Part shown: positions 36,541 through 50,229 of the stretch, piece after piece
Numbering within the stretch: the first letter of the stretch is position 1
Layout of the letters: every line of letters begins with the position of its first letter
DNA from: Coriaria nepalensis
Taxonomy: Eukaryota; Streptophyta; Magnoliopsida; Cucurbitales; Coriariaceae
DNA length: 64,000 nucleotides
NCBI GenBank assembly: GCA_027186245.1
Contig: CP114481.1
Span: forward strand, 23,653,501-23,717,500
Reading direction: 5' to 3'
Notes under the pieces: model-generated
Seen by the model: the letters and a program-made list of their open reading frames with translations, nothing else
What the model was told of the DNA's origin: nothing
Databases searched by the model: none
Translations under genes and position numbers: made by a program

Positions 36541-37011
36541 TGCATTGTTGTCTTCAATAAATTAATTTTAAGTAATGTAAGAAAATCATGTTTGAAGGGC
36601 GAAAATAGAATTCGTTCGACTTAATTTGGAATAATTTAATAACAAGAAGAGACTCAGTGACATGACTTTAAGGCTAAACAAATGCATTTTTGCCTTCAAT
36701 AGATCAACTGCAAGACTTTAAGGCTAAACAAATGCATTTTTGCCTTCAATAGATCAACTGCAAGTTATGCACGAAAGTCATGTTTAAAGGCCGAATTTCT
36801 TTCGAAGTAATTTAGAATGATTTGATGACTAAAAGAGACGCAATAATATGACGTTAAGGATAAAAAAATGCATAGTTGCCTTCAATAGATCAATTGCAAG
36901 TTATGAATGAAACTCGTGTTTTAAATGCAAAAATAGAATTGGTTCGAAGTGCTTTTAAGCAATTTAATGATATTAAAAGACTGAACGATATACTTTTTAA
37001 GGCAAAAATAA
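36541..37011 (+). repeat. 471-bp enlarged monomer, copy 1
   Basis: A 421-bp monomer plus a perfect 50-bp tandem duplication: 36664-36713 is repeated at 36714-36763, starting at GACTTTAAGGCTAAAC and ending CAACTGCAA. The duplicated piece spans the B/C boundary, so the subunit junction box GCATTTTTGCCTTCAATAG occurs twice within 50 bp. Confidence 0.88.
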
Positions 37012-37482
37012 TGCATTGTTGTCTTCAATAAATTAATTTTAAGTAATGTAAGAAAATCATGTTTGAAGGGCGAAAATAGAATTCGTTCGACTTAATTTGG
37101 AATAATTTAATAACAAGAAGAGACTCAGTGACATGACTTTAAGGCTAAAAAAATGCATTTTTGCCTTCAATAGATCAACTGCAAGACTTTAAGGCTAAAC
37201 AAATGCATTTTTGCTTTCAATAGATCAACTGCAAGTTATGCACGAAAGTCATGTTTAAAGGCCGAATTTCTTTCGAAGTAATTTAGAATGATTTGATGAC
37301 TAAAAGAGACGCAATAATATGACGTTAAGGATAAAAAAATGCATAGTTGCCTTCAATAGATCAATTGCAAGTTATGAATGAAACTCGTGTTTTAAATGCA
37401 AAAATAGAATTGGTTCCAAGTGCTTTTAAGCAGTTTAATGATATTAAAAGACTAAACGATATACTTTTTAAGGCAAAAATAA
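37012..37482 (+). repeat. 471-bp enlarged monomer, copy 2
   Basis: Same 50-bp duplication (37135-37184 and 37185-37234), exactly 471 bp downstream of copy 1, together with matching rare variants GATTTGATGACTAAAAG, GACGTTAAGG and GTTATGAATGAAAC. The first repeat has AAAAAAATGC for AACAAATGC and the second has TTGCTTTC. The next monomer lacks the duplication, so this is a two-copy expansion of a mutated monomer. Confidence 0.88.
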
Positions 37483-40400
37483 TGCACTGTTGTCTTCAAT
37501 AAATTAATTGCAAGTTATGTAAGAAAATCATGTTTGAAGGGCGAAAATAGAATTCGTTCGACTTAATTGGGAATAATTTAATAACAAGAAGAGACTCAGT
37601 GACACGACTTTAAGGCTAAAAAAATGCATTTTTGCCTTCAATAGATCAACTGCAAGTTATGCACGAAAGTCATGTTTAAAGGCCGAATTTCTTTCGAAGT
37701 AATTTAGAATGATTTAATGACTAAAAGAGATGCAATACTATGACTTTAAGGCTAAAAAAATGCATAGTTGCCTTCAATAGATCAATTACAAGTTATGCAT
37801 GAAAGTCGTGTCTTAAATGCACAAATAGAATTGGTTCGAAGTGTTTTCAAACAATTTATTGATATGAAAAGATTGAATGATATCCTTTTTAAGACTAAAA
37901 TAATGCATAGTTGTCTTCAATAGATTAATTGCAAGTTATACAAGAAAATCATGTTTGAAGGGCGAAAATAGAATTTGTCGAATTAATTTAGAATGATTTA
38001 TTGACTAGAAGAGACTCAGTGACATGACTTTAAGGCTAAAAAAATACGTTGTTGCCCTCAATAGATCAACTGCAAGTTATGCACGAAAGTCATGTTTAAG
38101 GGGCGAATTTCATTCTAAGTGATTTAGAATGATTTACTAATTAAGAGAGATCCAATAATATGACCTTAAGACTAAAAAATGCATAGTTGCCTTCAATAGA
38201 TCAATTGCAAGTTATGCATGAAAGTTGTTTTTTAAATGCAAAAACATAATTGGTTCGAAGTTATTTCAAACAATTTAATGATATGAAAAGACTGAGTGAT
38301 ATGCTTATTAAGGCTAAAATAATGCATTGTTGTCTTGAATAGATTAATTGCAAGTTATGTAATAAAATCATGATTAAAGGGCAAAAATAGAATTCATTCG
38401 AATTAATTTAGAATGATTTAATGATAAGGAGAGACTCAATGACATGATTTTAAGGCAAAACAAATGCATTGTTTCTTTCAATAGATCAATAGCAAGTTAT
38501 GCACGAAAGTCATTTTTAAAGACCGAATTTCATTCGAAGTGATTTAGAATGATGTAATGACTAAAAGAGACGAAATAATATGACTTTAAAGATAAAAAAA
38601 TGCATAGTTGACTTCAATAGATCAATTGCAAGTTATGCACGAAACTAGTGTTTTAAATGCAAAAATAGAATCGGTTCGAAGTGCTTTCAAACAATTTTAA
38701 GATATTAAAAGACTGAACGATATACTTTTTAAGGAAAAAATAATACATTGTTGTCTTCAATAAATTAATTTTAATTTATGTAAGAAAATCATGTTTGAAG
38801 GGCGAAAATAGAATTCGTTCGACTTAATTTGGAATAATTTAATAACAAGAAGAGACTCAGTGACATGACTTTAAGGCTAAACAAATGCATTTTTGCCTTC
38901 AATAGATCAACTGCAAGTTATGCACGAAAGTCATGTTTAAAGGCCGAATTTCTTTCGAAGTAAATTAGAATGATTTAATGACTAAAAGAGATCCAATACT
39001 ATGACTTTAAGGCTAAAAAAATGCATAGTTGCCTTCAATAGATCAATTACAAGTTATGCATGAAAGTCGTGTCTTAAATGCACAAATAGAATTGGTTCGA
39101 ATTGTTTTCAAACAATTTAATGATATGAAAAGATTGAATGGTATGCTTTTTAAGATTAAAATAATGCATAGTTGTCTTCAATAGATTAATTGCAAGTTAT
39201 ACAAGAAAATCATGTTTGAAGGGCGAAAATAGAATTTGTCGAATTAATTTAGAATGATTTATTGACTAGAAGAGACTCAGTGACATGACTTTAAGGCTAA
39301 AAAAATACATTGTTGCCCTCAATAGATCAACTGCAAGTTATGCACGAAAGTCATGTTTAAGGGGCGAATTTCATTCTAAGTGATTTAGAATGATTTACTA
39401 ATTAAGAGAGATCCAATAATATGACCTTAAGACTAAAAAATCCATAGTTGCCTTCAATAGATCAATTGCAAGTTATGCATGAAAGTTGTTTTTTAAATGC
39501 AAAAACATAATTTGTTCGAAGTTATTTCAAACAATTTAATGATATGAAAAGACTGAGTGATATGCTTATTAAGGCAAAAATAATGCATTGTTGTCTTGAA
39601 TAGATTAATTGCAAGTTATGTAATAAAATCATGATTAAAGGGCAAAAATAGAATTCATTCGAATTAATTTAGAATGATTTAATGATAAGGAGAGACTCAA
39701 TGACATGATTTTAAGGCAAAACTAATGCATTGTTTCTTTCAATAGATCGACAGCAAGTTATGCACGAAAGTCATTTTTAAAGACCGAATTTCGTTCGAAG
39801 TGATTTAGAATGATGTAATGACTAAAAGAGACGCAATAATATGACTTTAAAGATAAAAAAATGCATAGTTGACTTCAATAGATCAATTGCAAGTTATGCA
39901 CGAAACTCGTGTTTTAAATGCAAAAATAGAATCGGTTCGAAGTGCTTTCAAACAATTTTAAGATATTAAAAGACTGAACGATATACTTTTTAGGGAAAAA
40001 ATAATGCATTGTTGTCTTCAATAAATTAATTTTAAGTTATGTAAGAAAATCATGTTTGAAGGGCGAAAATAGAATTCGTTCGACTTAATTTGGAATAATT
40101 TAATAACAAGAAGAGACTCAGTGACATGACTTTAAGGCTAAACAAATGCATTTTTGCCTTCAATAGATCAACTGCAAGTTATGCACGAAAGTCATGTTTA
40201 AAGGCCGAATTTCTTTCAAAGTAATTTAGAATGATTTAATGACTAAAAGAGATGCAATACTATGACTTTAAGGCTAAAAAAATGCATAATTGCCTTCAAT
40301 AGATCAATTACAAGTTATGCATGAAAGTCGTGTCTTAAATGCACAAATAGAATTGGTTCGAAGTGTTTTCAAACAATTTAATGATATGAAAAGATTGAAT

Positions 40401-41400
40401 GGTATGCTTTTTAAGACTAAAATAATGCATAGTTGTCTTCAATAGATTAATTGCAAGTTATGTAAGAAAATCATGTTTGAAGGGCGAAAATAGAATTTGT
40501 CGAATTAATTTAGAATGATTTATTGACTAGAAGAGACTTAGTGACATGACTTTAAGGCTAAAAAAGTGCACTGTTTCCCTCAATAGATCAACTGCAACTT
40601 ATGCACGAAAGTCAATTTTAAGGGGCGAATTTCATTCGAAGTGATTTAGAATGATTTACTGATTAAGAGAGATCCAATAATATGACCTTAAGACTAAAAA
40701 ATGCATAGTTGCCTTCAATAGATCAATTGCAAGTTATGCATGAAAGTTGTTTTTTAAATGCAAAAACAGAATTGGTTCGAAGTTATTTCAAACAATTTAA
40801 TGATATGAAAAGACTGAGTGATATGCTTATTAAGGCTAAAATAATGCATTGTTGTCTTTAATAGATTAATTGCAAGTTATGTAATAAAATCATGATTGAA
40901 GGGCAAAAATAGAATTCATTCGAATTAATTTAGAATGATTTAATGATATGGAGAGACTCAATGACAAGATTTTAAGGCAAAACAAATGCATTGTTTCTTT
41001 CAATAGATCAACAGCAAGTTATGCACGAAAGTCATTTTTAAAGACCGAATTTCGTTGGAAGTGATTTAGAATGATGTAATGACTAAAAGAGACGCAATAA
41101 TATGACTTTAAGGATACAAAAATGCATAGTTGACTTCAATAGATCAATTGCAAGTTATGAACGAAACTCGTGTTTTAAATGCAAAAATAGAATTGGTACG
41201 AAGCGCTTTCAAACAATTTTATGATATTAAGAGACTGAACGATATACTTTTCAAGGAAAAAATAATGCATTGTTGTCTTCAATAAATTAATTTTAAGTAA
41301 TGTAAGAAATTCATGTTTGAAGGGCGAAAATAGAATTCGTTCGACTTAATTTGGAATAATTTAATAACAAGAAGAGACTCAGTGACATGACTTTAAGGCT
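37483..41400 (+). repeat. 1261-bp trimer higher-order repeat (about three copies)
   Basis: The C variant TTAAGAGAGATCC starts at 38141, 39402 and 40663, spacing 1261 bp (three monomers). It occurs once more at 41504 after only 841 bp, where the trimer has lost one monomer. Companion marks are AATGCACAAATAG (A), GTTGTTTTTTAAATGC (A), AATGATGTAATGAC (C) and GTTGACTTCAATAG. The left copies carry AAATACGTTGTTG or AAATACATTGTTG. The C subunits near 37729 and 40250 are empty-site relatives of the insert-bearing units. Confidence 0.85.
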
Positions 41401-43000
41401 AAACAAATGCATTGTTGCCCTCAATAGATCAACTGCAAGTTATGCACGAAAGTCATGTTTAAGGGGCGAATTTCATTCGAAGTGATTTAGAATGATTTAC
41501 TAATTAAGAGAGATCCAATAATATGACCTTAAGACTAAAAAATGCATAGTTGCCTTCAATAGATCAATTGCAAGTTATGCATGAAAGTTGTTTTTTAAAT
41601 GCAAAAACATAATTGGTTCGAAGTTATTTCAAACAATTTAATGATATGAAAAGACTGAATGATATGCTTATTAAGGCTAAAATAATGCATTGTTGTCTTG
41701 AATAGATGAATTGCAAGTTATGTAAGAAAATCATGTTTGAAGGGCGAAAATAGAATTCGTTCGACTTAATTTGGAATAATTTAATAACTAGACGAGACTC
41801 AATGACATGACTTTAAGGCTAAACAAATGCATTTTTGCCTTCAATAGATCAACTGCAAGTTATGCACGAAAGTCATTTTTAAAGGCCGAATTTCGTTCGA
41901 AGTGATTTAGAATGATTTAATGACTAAAAGACACGCAATAATATGACTTTTAGGCTAAAAAAATGCATAGTTGCCGTCAATAGATCAATTACAAGTTATG
42001 CATGAAAGTCGTGTCTTAAATGCACAAATAGAATTGGTTCGAAGTGTTTTCAAACAATTTAATGATATGAAAAGACTGAATGATATGCTTTTTAAGACTA
42101 AAATAATGCATTGTTGTCTTGAATAGATGAATTGCAAGTTATGTAAGAAAATCATGTTTGAAGGGCGAAAATAGAATTCGTTCGACTTAATTTGGAATAA
42201 TTTAATAACAAGAAGAGACTCAGTGACATGACTTTAAGGCTAAACAAATGCATTTTTGCCTTCAATAGATCAACTGCAAGTTATGCACGAAAGTCATGTT
42301 TAAAGGCCGAATTTCTTTCGAAGTGATTTAGAATGATTTAATGACTAAAAGAGATGCAATACTATGACTTTAAGGCTAAAAAAATGGATAGTTGCCTTCA
42401 ATAGATCAATTACAAGTTATGCATGAAAGTCGTGTCTTAAATGCACAAATAGAATTGGTTCGAAGTGTTTTCAAACAATTTAATGATATGAAAAGACTGA
42501 ATGATATGCTTTTTAAGACTAAAATAATGCATTGTTGTCTTGAATAGATGAATTGCAAGTTATGTAAGAAAATCATGTTTGAAGGGCGAAAATAGAATTC
42601 GTTCGACTTAATTTGGAATAATTTAATAACTAGACGAGACTCAATGACATGACTTTAAGGCTAAACAAATGCATTTTTGCCTTCAATAGATCAACTGCAA
42701 GTTATGCACGAAAGTCATTTTTAAAGGCCGAATTTCGTTCGAAGTGATTTAGAATGATTTAATGACCAAAAGACACGCAATAATATGACTTTTAGGCTAA
42801 AAAAATGCATAGTTGCCGTCAATAGATCAATTACAAGTTATGCATGAAAGTCGTGTCTTAAATGCAAATATAGAATTAGTTCGAAGTGTTTGCAAACAAT
42901 TTAATGATATGAAAAGACTGAATGATATGCTTTTTAAGACTAAAATAATGCATTGTTGTCTTGAATAGATGAATTGCAAGTTATGTAAGAAAATCATGTT
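41400..43000 (+). repeat. 842-bp dimer higher-order repeat (~1.5-2 copies)
   Basis: The marker TAGACGAGACTCAATGAC recurs near 41789 and 42631, 842 bp apart. The pairs GACACGCAATAATATG and GTTGCCGTCAATAG (near 41930 and 42772) keep the same spacing. B starts in this block read CTTGAATAGATGAATTGC at each monomer (near 41700, 42120, 42540 and 42960), which points to recent local spread of that start. Confidence 0.83.
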
Positions 43001-46000
43001 TGAAAGGCGAAAATAGAATTTGTCGAATTAATTTAGAATGATTTATTGACTAGAAGAGACTCAGTGACATGACTTTAAGGCTAAACAAATGCATTGTTGC
43101 CCTCAAGTGATCAACTGCAAGTTATGCACGAAAGTCATGTTTAAGGGGTGAATTTCATTCGAAGTGATTTAGAATGATTTACTGACTAAAAGAGATCCAA
43201 TAATATGACCTTAAGACTAAAAAAATGCATAGTTGCCTTCAATAGATCAATTGCAAGTTATGCATTAAAGTTGTGTTTTAAATGCAAAAATAGAATTGGT
43301 TCGAAGTTCTTTCAAACAATTTAATGATATGAAAAGACTGAGTGATACGCTTTTTATGGCTAAAATAATGCATTGTTGTCTTGAATAGATGAATTGCAAG
43401 TTATGTAATAAAATCATGATTGAAGGGCGAAAATAGAATTCGTTCGACTTTATTTGGAATAATTTAATGACAAGAAGAGACTCAGTGACATGACTCTAAG
43501 GCTAAACAAATGCATTTTTTCCTTCAATAGTTCAACTGCAAGTTATGCACGAATGACATGTTTAAAGACCGAATTTCGTTCGAAGTGATTTAGAATGATT
43601 TAATTACTAAAAGAGACGCAATAATATGACGTTAAGGATAAAAAAATGCATAGTTTCCTTCAATAGATCAATTGCAAGTTATGAATGATACTCGTGTTTT
43701 AAATGCCAAAATAGAATTGGTTCGAAGTGCTTTCAAGCAATTTAATGATATTAAAAGACTGAACGATATACTTTTTAAGGCAAAAATAATGCATTGTTGT
43801 CTTCAATAAATTAATTGCAAGTTATGTAAGAAAATCATGTTTGAAGGGCGAAAATAGAATTCGTTCGACTTAATTTGGAATAATTTAATAACTAGAAAAG
43901 ACTCAATGACATGACTTTAAGGCTAAACAAATGCATTTTTGCCTTCAATAGATCAACTGCAAGTTATGCACGAAAGTCATTTTTAAAGGCCGAATTTCGT
44001 TCGAAGTGATTTAGAATGATTTAATGACTGAAAGAGACGCAATAATATGACTTTTAGGCTAAAAAAATGCATAGTTGCTTTCAATAGATCAATTGCAACT
44101 TATGCATGAAAGTCGTGTCTTAAATGCAAAAATAGAATTCGTTCGAAGTGCTTTCAAACAATTTAATGATATGAAAACACTGAATGATATGCTTTTTAAG
44201 ACTAAAATAATGCATTGTTGTCTTCAATAGATTAATTGCAAGTTATGTAAGAAAATCATGTTTGAAGGGCGAAAATCGAATTTCTCGAATTAATTTAGAA
44301 TGATTTAATGATAAGGAGAGACTTAATGACATGATTTTAAGGCAAAACAAATGCATTGTTGCTTTCAATAGATCAACTGCAAGTTATGCACGAAAGTCAT
44401 TTTTAAAGACCGAATTTCGTTTGAAGTGATTTAGAATGATTTAATGACTAAAAGAGACGCAATAATATGACTTTGAGGATAAAAAAATGCAGAGTTGCAT
44501 TCAATAGATCAATTGCAAGTTATGAATGAAACTCGTGTTTTAAATGCAAAAATAGAATTGGTTCGAAGTGCTTTCAAGCAATTTAATGATATTAAAAGAC
44601 CGAACGATATACTTTTTAAGGCAAAAATAATGCATTGTTGTCTTCAATAGATTAATTGCAAGTTATGTAAGAAAATCATGTTTGAAGGGCGAAAATAGAA
44701 TTCGTTCGACTTAATTTGGAATAATTTAATAACTCGAAGAGACTCAATGACATGACTTTAAGGCTAAACAAATGCGTTTTTGCCTTCAATAGATCAACTG
44801 CAAGTTATGCACGAAAGTTATTTTTAAAGGCCGAATTTCGTTCCAAGTGATTTAGAATGATTTAATGACTAAAAGAGACAGAATAATATGACTTTTAGGC
44901 TAAAAAAATGCATAGTTGCGTTCAATAGATCAATTGCAACTTATGCATCAAAGTCGTGTCTTAAATTCAAAAATAGAATTCGTTCGAAGTGCTTTCAAAC
45001 AATTTAATGATATGAAAACACTGAATGATATGCTTTTTAAGACTAAAATAATGCATTGTTGTCTTCAATAGATTAATTGCAAGTTATGTAAGAAAATCAT
45101 GTTTGAAGGGCGAAAATAGAATTTGTCGAATTAATTTAGAATGATTTATTGACTAGAAGAGACTCAGTGACATGACTTTAAGGCTAAAAAAATGCATTGT
45201 TGCTTTCAATAGATCAACTGCAAGTTATGCACGAAAGTCATGTTTAAGGGGTGAATTTCATTCGAAGTGATTTAGAATGATTTACTGACTAAAAGAGATC
45301 CAAAAATATGACCTTAAGATTAAAAAAATGCATTGTTGCCTTCAATAGATCAATTGCAAGTTATGCATGAAAATTATGTTTTAAATGCAAAAATTGAATT
45401 GGTTCGAAGTTCTTTCAAACCATTTAATGATATGAAAAGACTGAGCGATATGCTTTTTAAGGCTAAAATAATGCATTGTTGTCTTTAATAGATTAATTGC
45501 AAGTTATGTAATAAAATCATGATTGAAGGGAAAAAATAGAATTCATTCGAATTAATTTAGAATGAATTAATTATAAGGAGAGACTGAATGACGTGATTTT
45601 AAGGCAAAACAAATGCATTGGTGCTTTCAATAGATCAACTGCAAGTTATGCACGAAAGTCATTTTTAAAGACCGAATTTCGTTCGAAATGATTTAGAATG
45701 ATTTAATGACTAAAAGAGACGTAATAATATGACTTTAAGGATAAAAAAAAATGCATCATTGCCTTCAATAGATCAATTGCAAGTTATGAATGAAACTCGT
45801 GTTTTAAATGCAAAAATAGAATTGGTTCGAAGTGCTTTCAAGCAATTTAATGATATTAAAAGACTGAACGATATACTTTTTAAGGCAAAAATAATGCATT
45901 GTTGTCTTCAATAAATTAATTGCAAGTTATGTAAGAAAATCATGTTTGAAGGGCGAAAATAGAATTCGTTCGACTTAATTTGGAATAATTTAATAACTAG

Positions 46001-46746
46001 AAGAGACTCAATGACATGACTTTAAGGCTAAACAAATGCGTTTTTGCCTTCAATAGATCAACAGCAAGTTATGCACGAAAGTCATTTTTAAAGGCCGAAT
46101 TTCGTTCGAAGTGATTTAGAAAGATTTAATGACTAAAAGAGACGCAATAATATGACTTTTAGGCTAAAAAAATGCATAGTTGCGTTCAATAGATCAATTG
46201 CAACTTATGCATGAAAGTCGTGTCTTAAATGCAAAAATAGAATTGGTTCGAAGTGTTTTCAAACAATTCAATGATATGAAAAGACTGAATGATATGCTTT
46301 TTAAGACTAAAATAATGCATTGTTGTCATCAATAGATTAATTGCAGGTTATGTAAGAAAATCATATTTGAAGGGTGAAAATAAAATTCGTTTGAATTAAT
46401 TTAGAATGATTTATTGACAAGAAGAGACTCAGTGACATGACTTTAAGGCTAAACAAATGCATTGTTGCCCTCAATTGATCAACTGGAAGTTATGCACGAA
46501 AGTCATGTTTAAGGGGTGAATTTCATTCGAAGTGATTTAGAATGATTTACTGACTAAAAGAGATCCAAAAATATGACCTTAAGACTAAAAATATGCATTT
46601 TTGCCTTCAATAGATCAATTGCAAGTTATGCATGAAAATTGTGTTTTAAATGCAAAAATTGAATTGGTTCGAAGTTCTTTCAAACAATTTAATGATATGA
46701 AAAGACTGAGCGATATGCTTTTTAAGGCTAAAATAATGCATTGTTG
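43000..46746 (+). repeat. Mosaic block upstream of the 1824-bp HOR
   Basis: This block contains the unfused ancestor of a fused subunit seen later. At 43681 ATGAATGATACTCGTG stands in a normal C-A context, while 3090 bp downstream (22 subunits) the same A sequence is fused to a B start. B markers GATAAGGAGAGACTTAATGAC at 44310 and 47400 have the same 3090-bp offset. C types with GATCCAAAAATATGACC start near 45300. No gene is visible. Confidence 0.78.
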
Positions 46747-46889
46747 TCTTGAATAGATTAATTGCAAGTTATGAATGATACTCGTGTTTTAAATGCAAAA
46801 ATAGAATTGGTTCGAAGTGCTTTCAAGCAATTTAATGATATTAAAAGACTGAACGATATACTTTTTAAGGCAAAAATAATGCATTGTTG
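46747..46889 (+). repeat. Hybrid B/A subunit (A followed by A), copy 1
   Basis: After a complete A subunit the sequence begins like B (TCTTGAATAGATTAATTGC) but continues after the shared GCAAGTTATG as A (AATGATACTCGTGTTTTAAATGC). The join lies in the 10-bp box common to all subunits. It removed one B-plus-C length (about 278 bp), the expected product of out-of-register recombination between subunits. Confidence 0.87.
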
Positions 46890-48570
46890 TCTTCAATAAA
46901 TTAATTGCAAGTTATGTAAGAAAATCATGTTTGAAGGGCGAAAATAGAATTCGTTTGACTTAATTTGGAATAATTTAATAACTAGAAGAGACTCAATGAC
47001 ATGACTTTAAGGCTAAACAAATGAATTTTTGCCTTCAATAGATCAACTGCAAGTTATGCGCGAAAGTCATTTTTAAAGGCCGAATTTCGTTCGAAGTGAT
47101 TTAGAATGATTTAATGACTGAAAGAGACGCAATAATAGGACTTTTAGGCTAAAAAAATGCATAGTTGCTTTCAATAGATCAATTGCAACTTATGCATGAA
47201 AGTCGTGTCTTAAATGCAAAAATAGAATTCGTTCGAAGTGCTTTCAAACAATTTAATGATATGAAAACACTGAATGATATGCTTTTTAAGACTAAAATAA
47301 TGCATTGTTGTCTTCAATAGATTAATTGCAAGTTATGTAAGAAAATCATGTATGAAGGGCGAAAATCGAATTTCTCGAATTAATTTAGAATGATTTAATG
47401 ATAAGGAGAGACTTAATGACATGATTTTAAGGCAAAACAAATGCATTGTTGCTTTCAATAGATCAACTGCAAGTTATGCATGGAAGTCATTTTTAAAGAC
47501 CGAATTTCGTTCGAAGTGATTTAGAATGATTTAATGACTAAAAGAGACGCAATAATATGACTTTAAGGATAAAAAAATGCAGAGTTGCCTTCAATAGATC
47601 AATTGCAAGTTATGAATGAAACTCGTGTTTTAAATGCAAAAATAGAATTGGTTCAAAGTGCTTTCAAGCAATTTAATGATATTAAAAGACTGAACGATAT
47701 ACTTTTTAAGGCAAAAATAATGCATTGTTGTCTTCAATAAATTAATTGCAAGTTATGTAAGAAAATCATGTTTGAAGGGCGAAAATAGAATTCGTTCGAC
47801 TTAATTTGGAATAATTTAATAACTAGAAGAGACTCAATGACATGACTTTAAGGCTAAACAAATGCATTTTTGCCTTCAATAGATCAACTGCAAGTTATGC
47901 ACGAAAGTTATTTTTAAAGGCTGAATTTCGTTCGTAGTGATTTAGAATGATTTAATGACTAAAAGAGACGCAATAATATGACTTTTAGGTTAAAAAAATG
48001 CATAGTTGTGTTCAATAGATCAATTGCAACTTATGCATGAAAGTCGTGTCTTAAATGCAAAAATAGAATTCGTTCGAAGTGCTTTCAAACAATTTAATGA
48101 TATGAAAACACTGAATGATATGCTTTTTAAAACTAAAATAATGCATTGTTGTCTTCAATAGATTAATTGCAAGTTATGTAAGAAAATCATGTTTGAAGGG
48201 CGAAAATCGAATTTCTCGAATTAATTTAGAATGATTTATTGACTAGAAGAGACTTAGTGACATGACTTTAAGGCTAAACAAATGCATTGTTGCTTTCAAT
48301 AGATCAACTGCAAGTTATGCACGAAAGTCATGTTTAAGGGGTGAATTTCATTCGAAGTGATTTTAATGATTTACTGACTAAAAGAGATCCAAAAATATGA
48401 CCTTAAGACTAAAAATATGCATTGTTGCCTTCAATTGATCAATTGCAAGTTATGCATGAAAATTGTGTTTTAAATGCAAAAATTGAATTGGTTCGAAGTT
48501 CTTTGAAACAATTTAATGATATGAAAAGACTGAGCGATATGCTTTTTAAGGCAAAAATAATGCATTGTTG

Positions 48571-48713
48571 TCTTTAATAGATTAATTGCAAGTTATGAAT
48601 GATACTCGTGTTTTAAATGCAAAAATAGAATTGGTTCGAAGTGCTTTCAAGCAATTTAATGATATTAAAAGACTGAACGATATACTTTTTAAGGCAAAAA
48701 TAATGCATTGTTG
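48571..48713 (+). repeat. Hybrid B/A subunit, copy 2
   Basis: Same fusion 1824 bp further on, with TCTTTAATAG in place of TCTTGAATAG in the B-derived start. Sharing of the exact fusion shows it was fixed in the HOR before the HOR was duplicated. Confidence 0.85.
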
Positions 48714-50229
48714 TCTTCAATAAATTAATTGCAAGTTATGTAATAAAATCATGTTTGAAGGGCGAAAATAGAATTCGTTCGACTTAATTTGGAATAATTT
48801 AATAATTAGAAGAGAGTCAATGACATGACTTTAAGGCTAAACAAATGCGTTTTTGCCTTCAATAGATCAACTGCAAGTTATGCACGAAAGTCATTTTTAA
48901 AGGCCGAATTTCGTTCGAAGTGATTTAGAATGATTTAATGACTAAAAGAGACGCAATAATATGACTTTTAGGCTAAAAAAATGCATAGTTGCTTTCAATA
49001 GATCAATTGCAACTTATGCATGAAAGTCGTGTCTTAAATGCAAAAATAGAATTCGTTCGAAGTGCTTTCAAACAATTTAATGATATGAAAACACTGAATG
49101 ATATGCTTTTTAAGACTAAAATAATGCATTGTTGTCTTCAATAGATTAATTGCAAGTTATGTAAGAAAATCATGTTTGAAGGGCGAAAATCGAATTTCTC
49201 GAATTAATTTAGAATGATTTAATGATAAGGAGAGACTTAATGACATGATTTTAAGGCAAAACAAATGCATTGTTGCTTTCAATAGATCAACTGCAAGTTA
49301 TGCATGAAAGTCATTTTTAAAGACCGAATTTCGTTCGAAGTGATTTAGAATGATTTAATGACTAAAAGAGACGCAATAATATGACTTTAAGGATAAAAAA
49401 ATGCAGAGTTGCCTTCAATAGATCAATTGCAAGTTATGAATGAAACTCGTGTTTTAAATGCAAAAATAGAATTGGTTCGAGGTGCTTTCAAGCAATTTAA
49501 TGATATTAAAAGACTGAACGATATACTTTTTAAGGCAAAAATAATGCATTGTTGTCTTCAATAAATTAATTGCAAGTTATGTAAGAAAATCATGTTTGAA
49601 GGGCGAAAATAGAATTCGTTCGACTTAATTTGGAATAATTTAATAACTAGAAGAGACTCAATGACATGACTTTAAGGCTAAACAAATGCATTTTTTGCCT
49701 TCAATAGATCAACTGCAAGTTATGCACGAAAGTTATTTTTAAAGGCTGAATTTCGTTCGTAGTGATTTAGAATGATTTAATGACTAAAAGAGACGCAATA
49801 ATATGACTTTTAGGATAAAAAAATGCAGAGTTGCCTCCAATAGATCAATAGCAAGTTATGAATGAAACTCGTGTTTTCAATGCAAAAATAGAATTCGTTC
49901 GAAGTGTTTTCAAGCAATTTAATGATATTAAAAGACCGAACGATATACTTTTTAAGGCAAAAATAATGCATTGTTGTCTTCAATAGATTAGTTGCAAGTT
50001 ATGTAAGAAAATCATGTTTGAAGGGCGAAAATAGAATTTGTCGAATTAATTTAGAATGATTTATTGACTAGAAGAGACTCAGTGACATGACTTTAAGGCT
50101 AAACAAATGCATTGTTGCTTTCAATAGATCAACTGCAAGTTATGCACGAAAGTCATGTTTAAGGGGTGAATTTCATTCGAAGTGATTTAGAATGATTTAC
50201 TGACTAAAAGAGATCCAAAAATATGACCT

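Noticed and set aside
45729..45914. 61-codon open frame beginning with ATG and spanning the end of C and subunit A
   Set aside because: A private combination of variants opens the frame in this copy alone. The same peptide core appears wherever subunit A occurs and ends in B; no evidence for translation.
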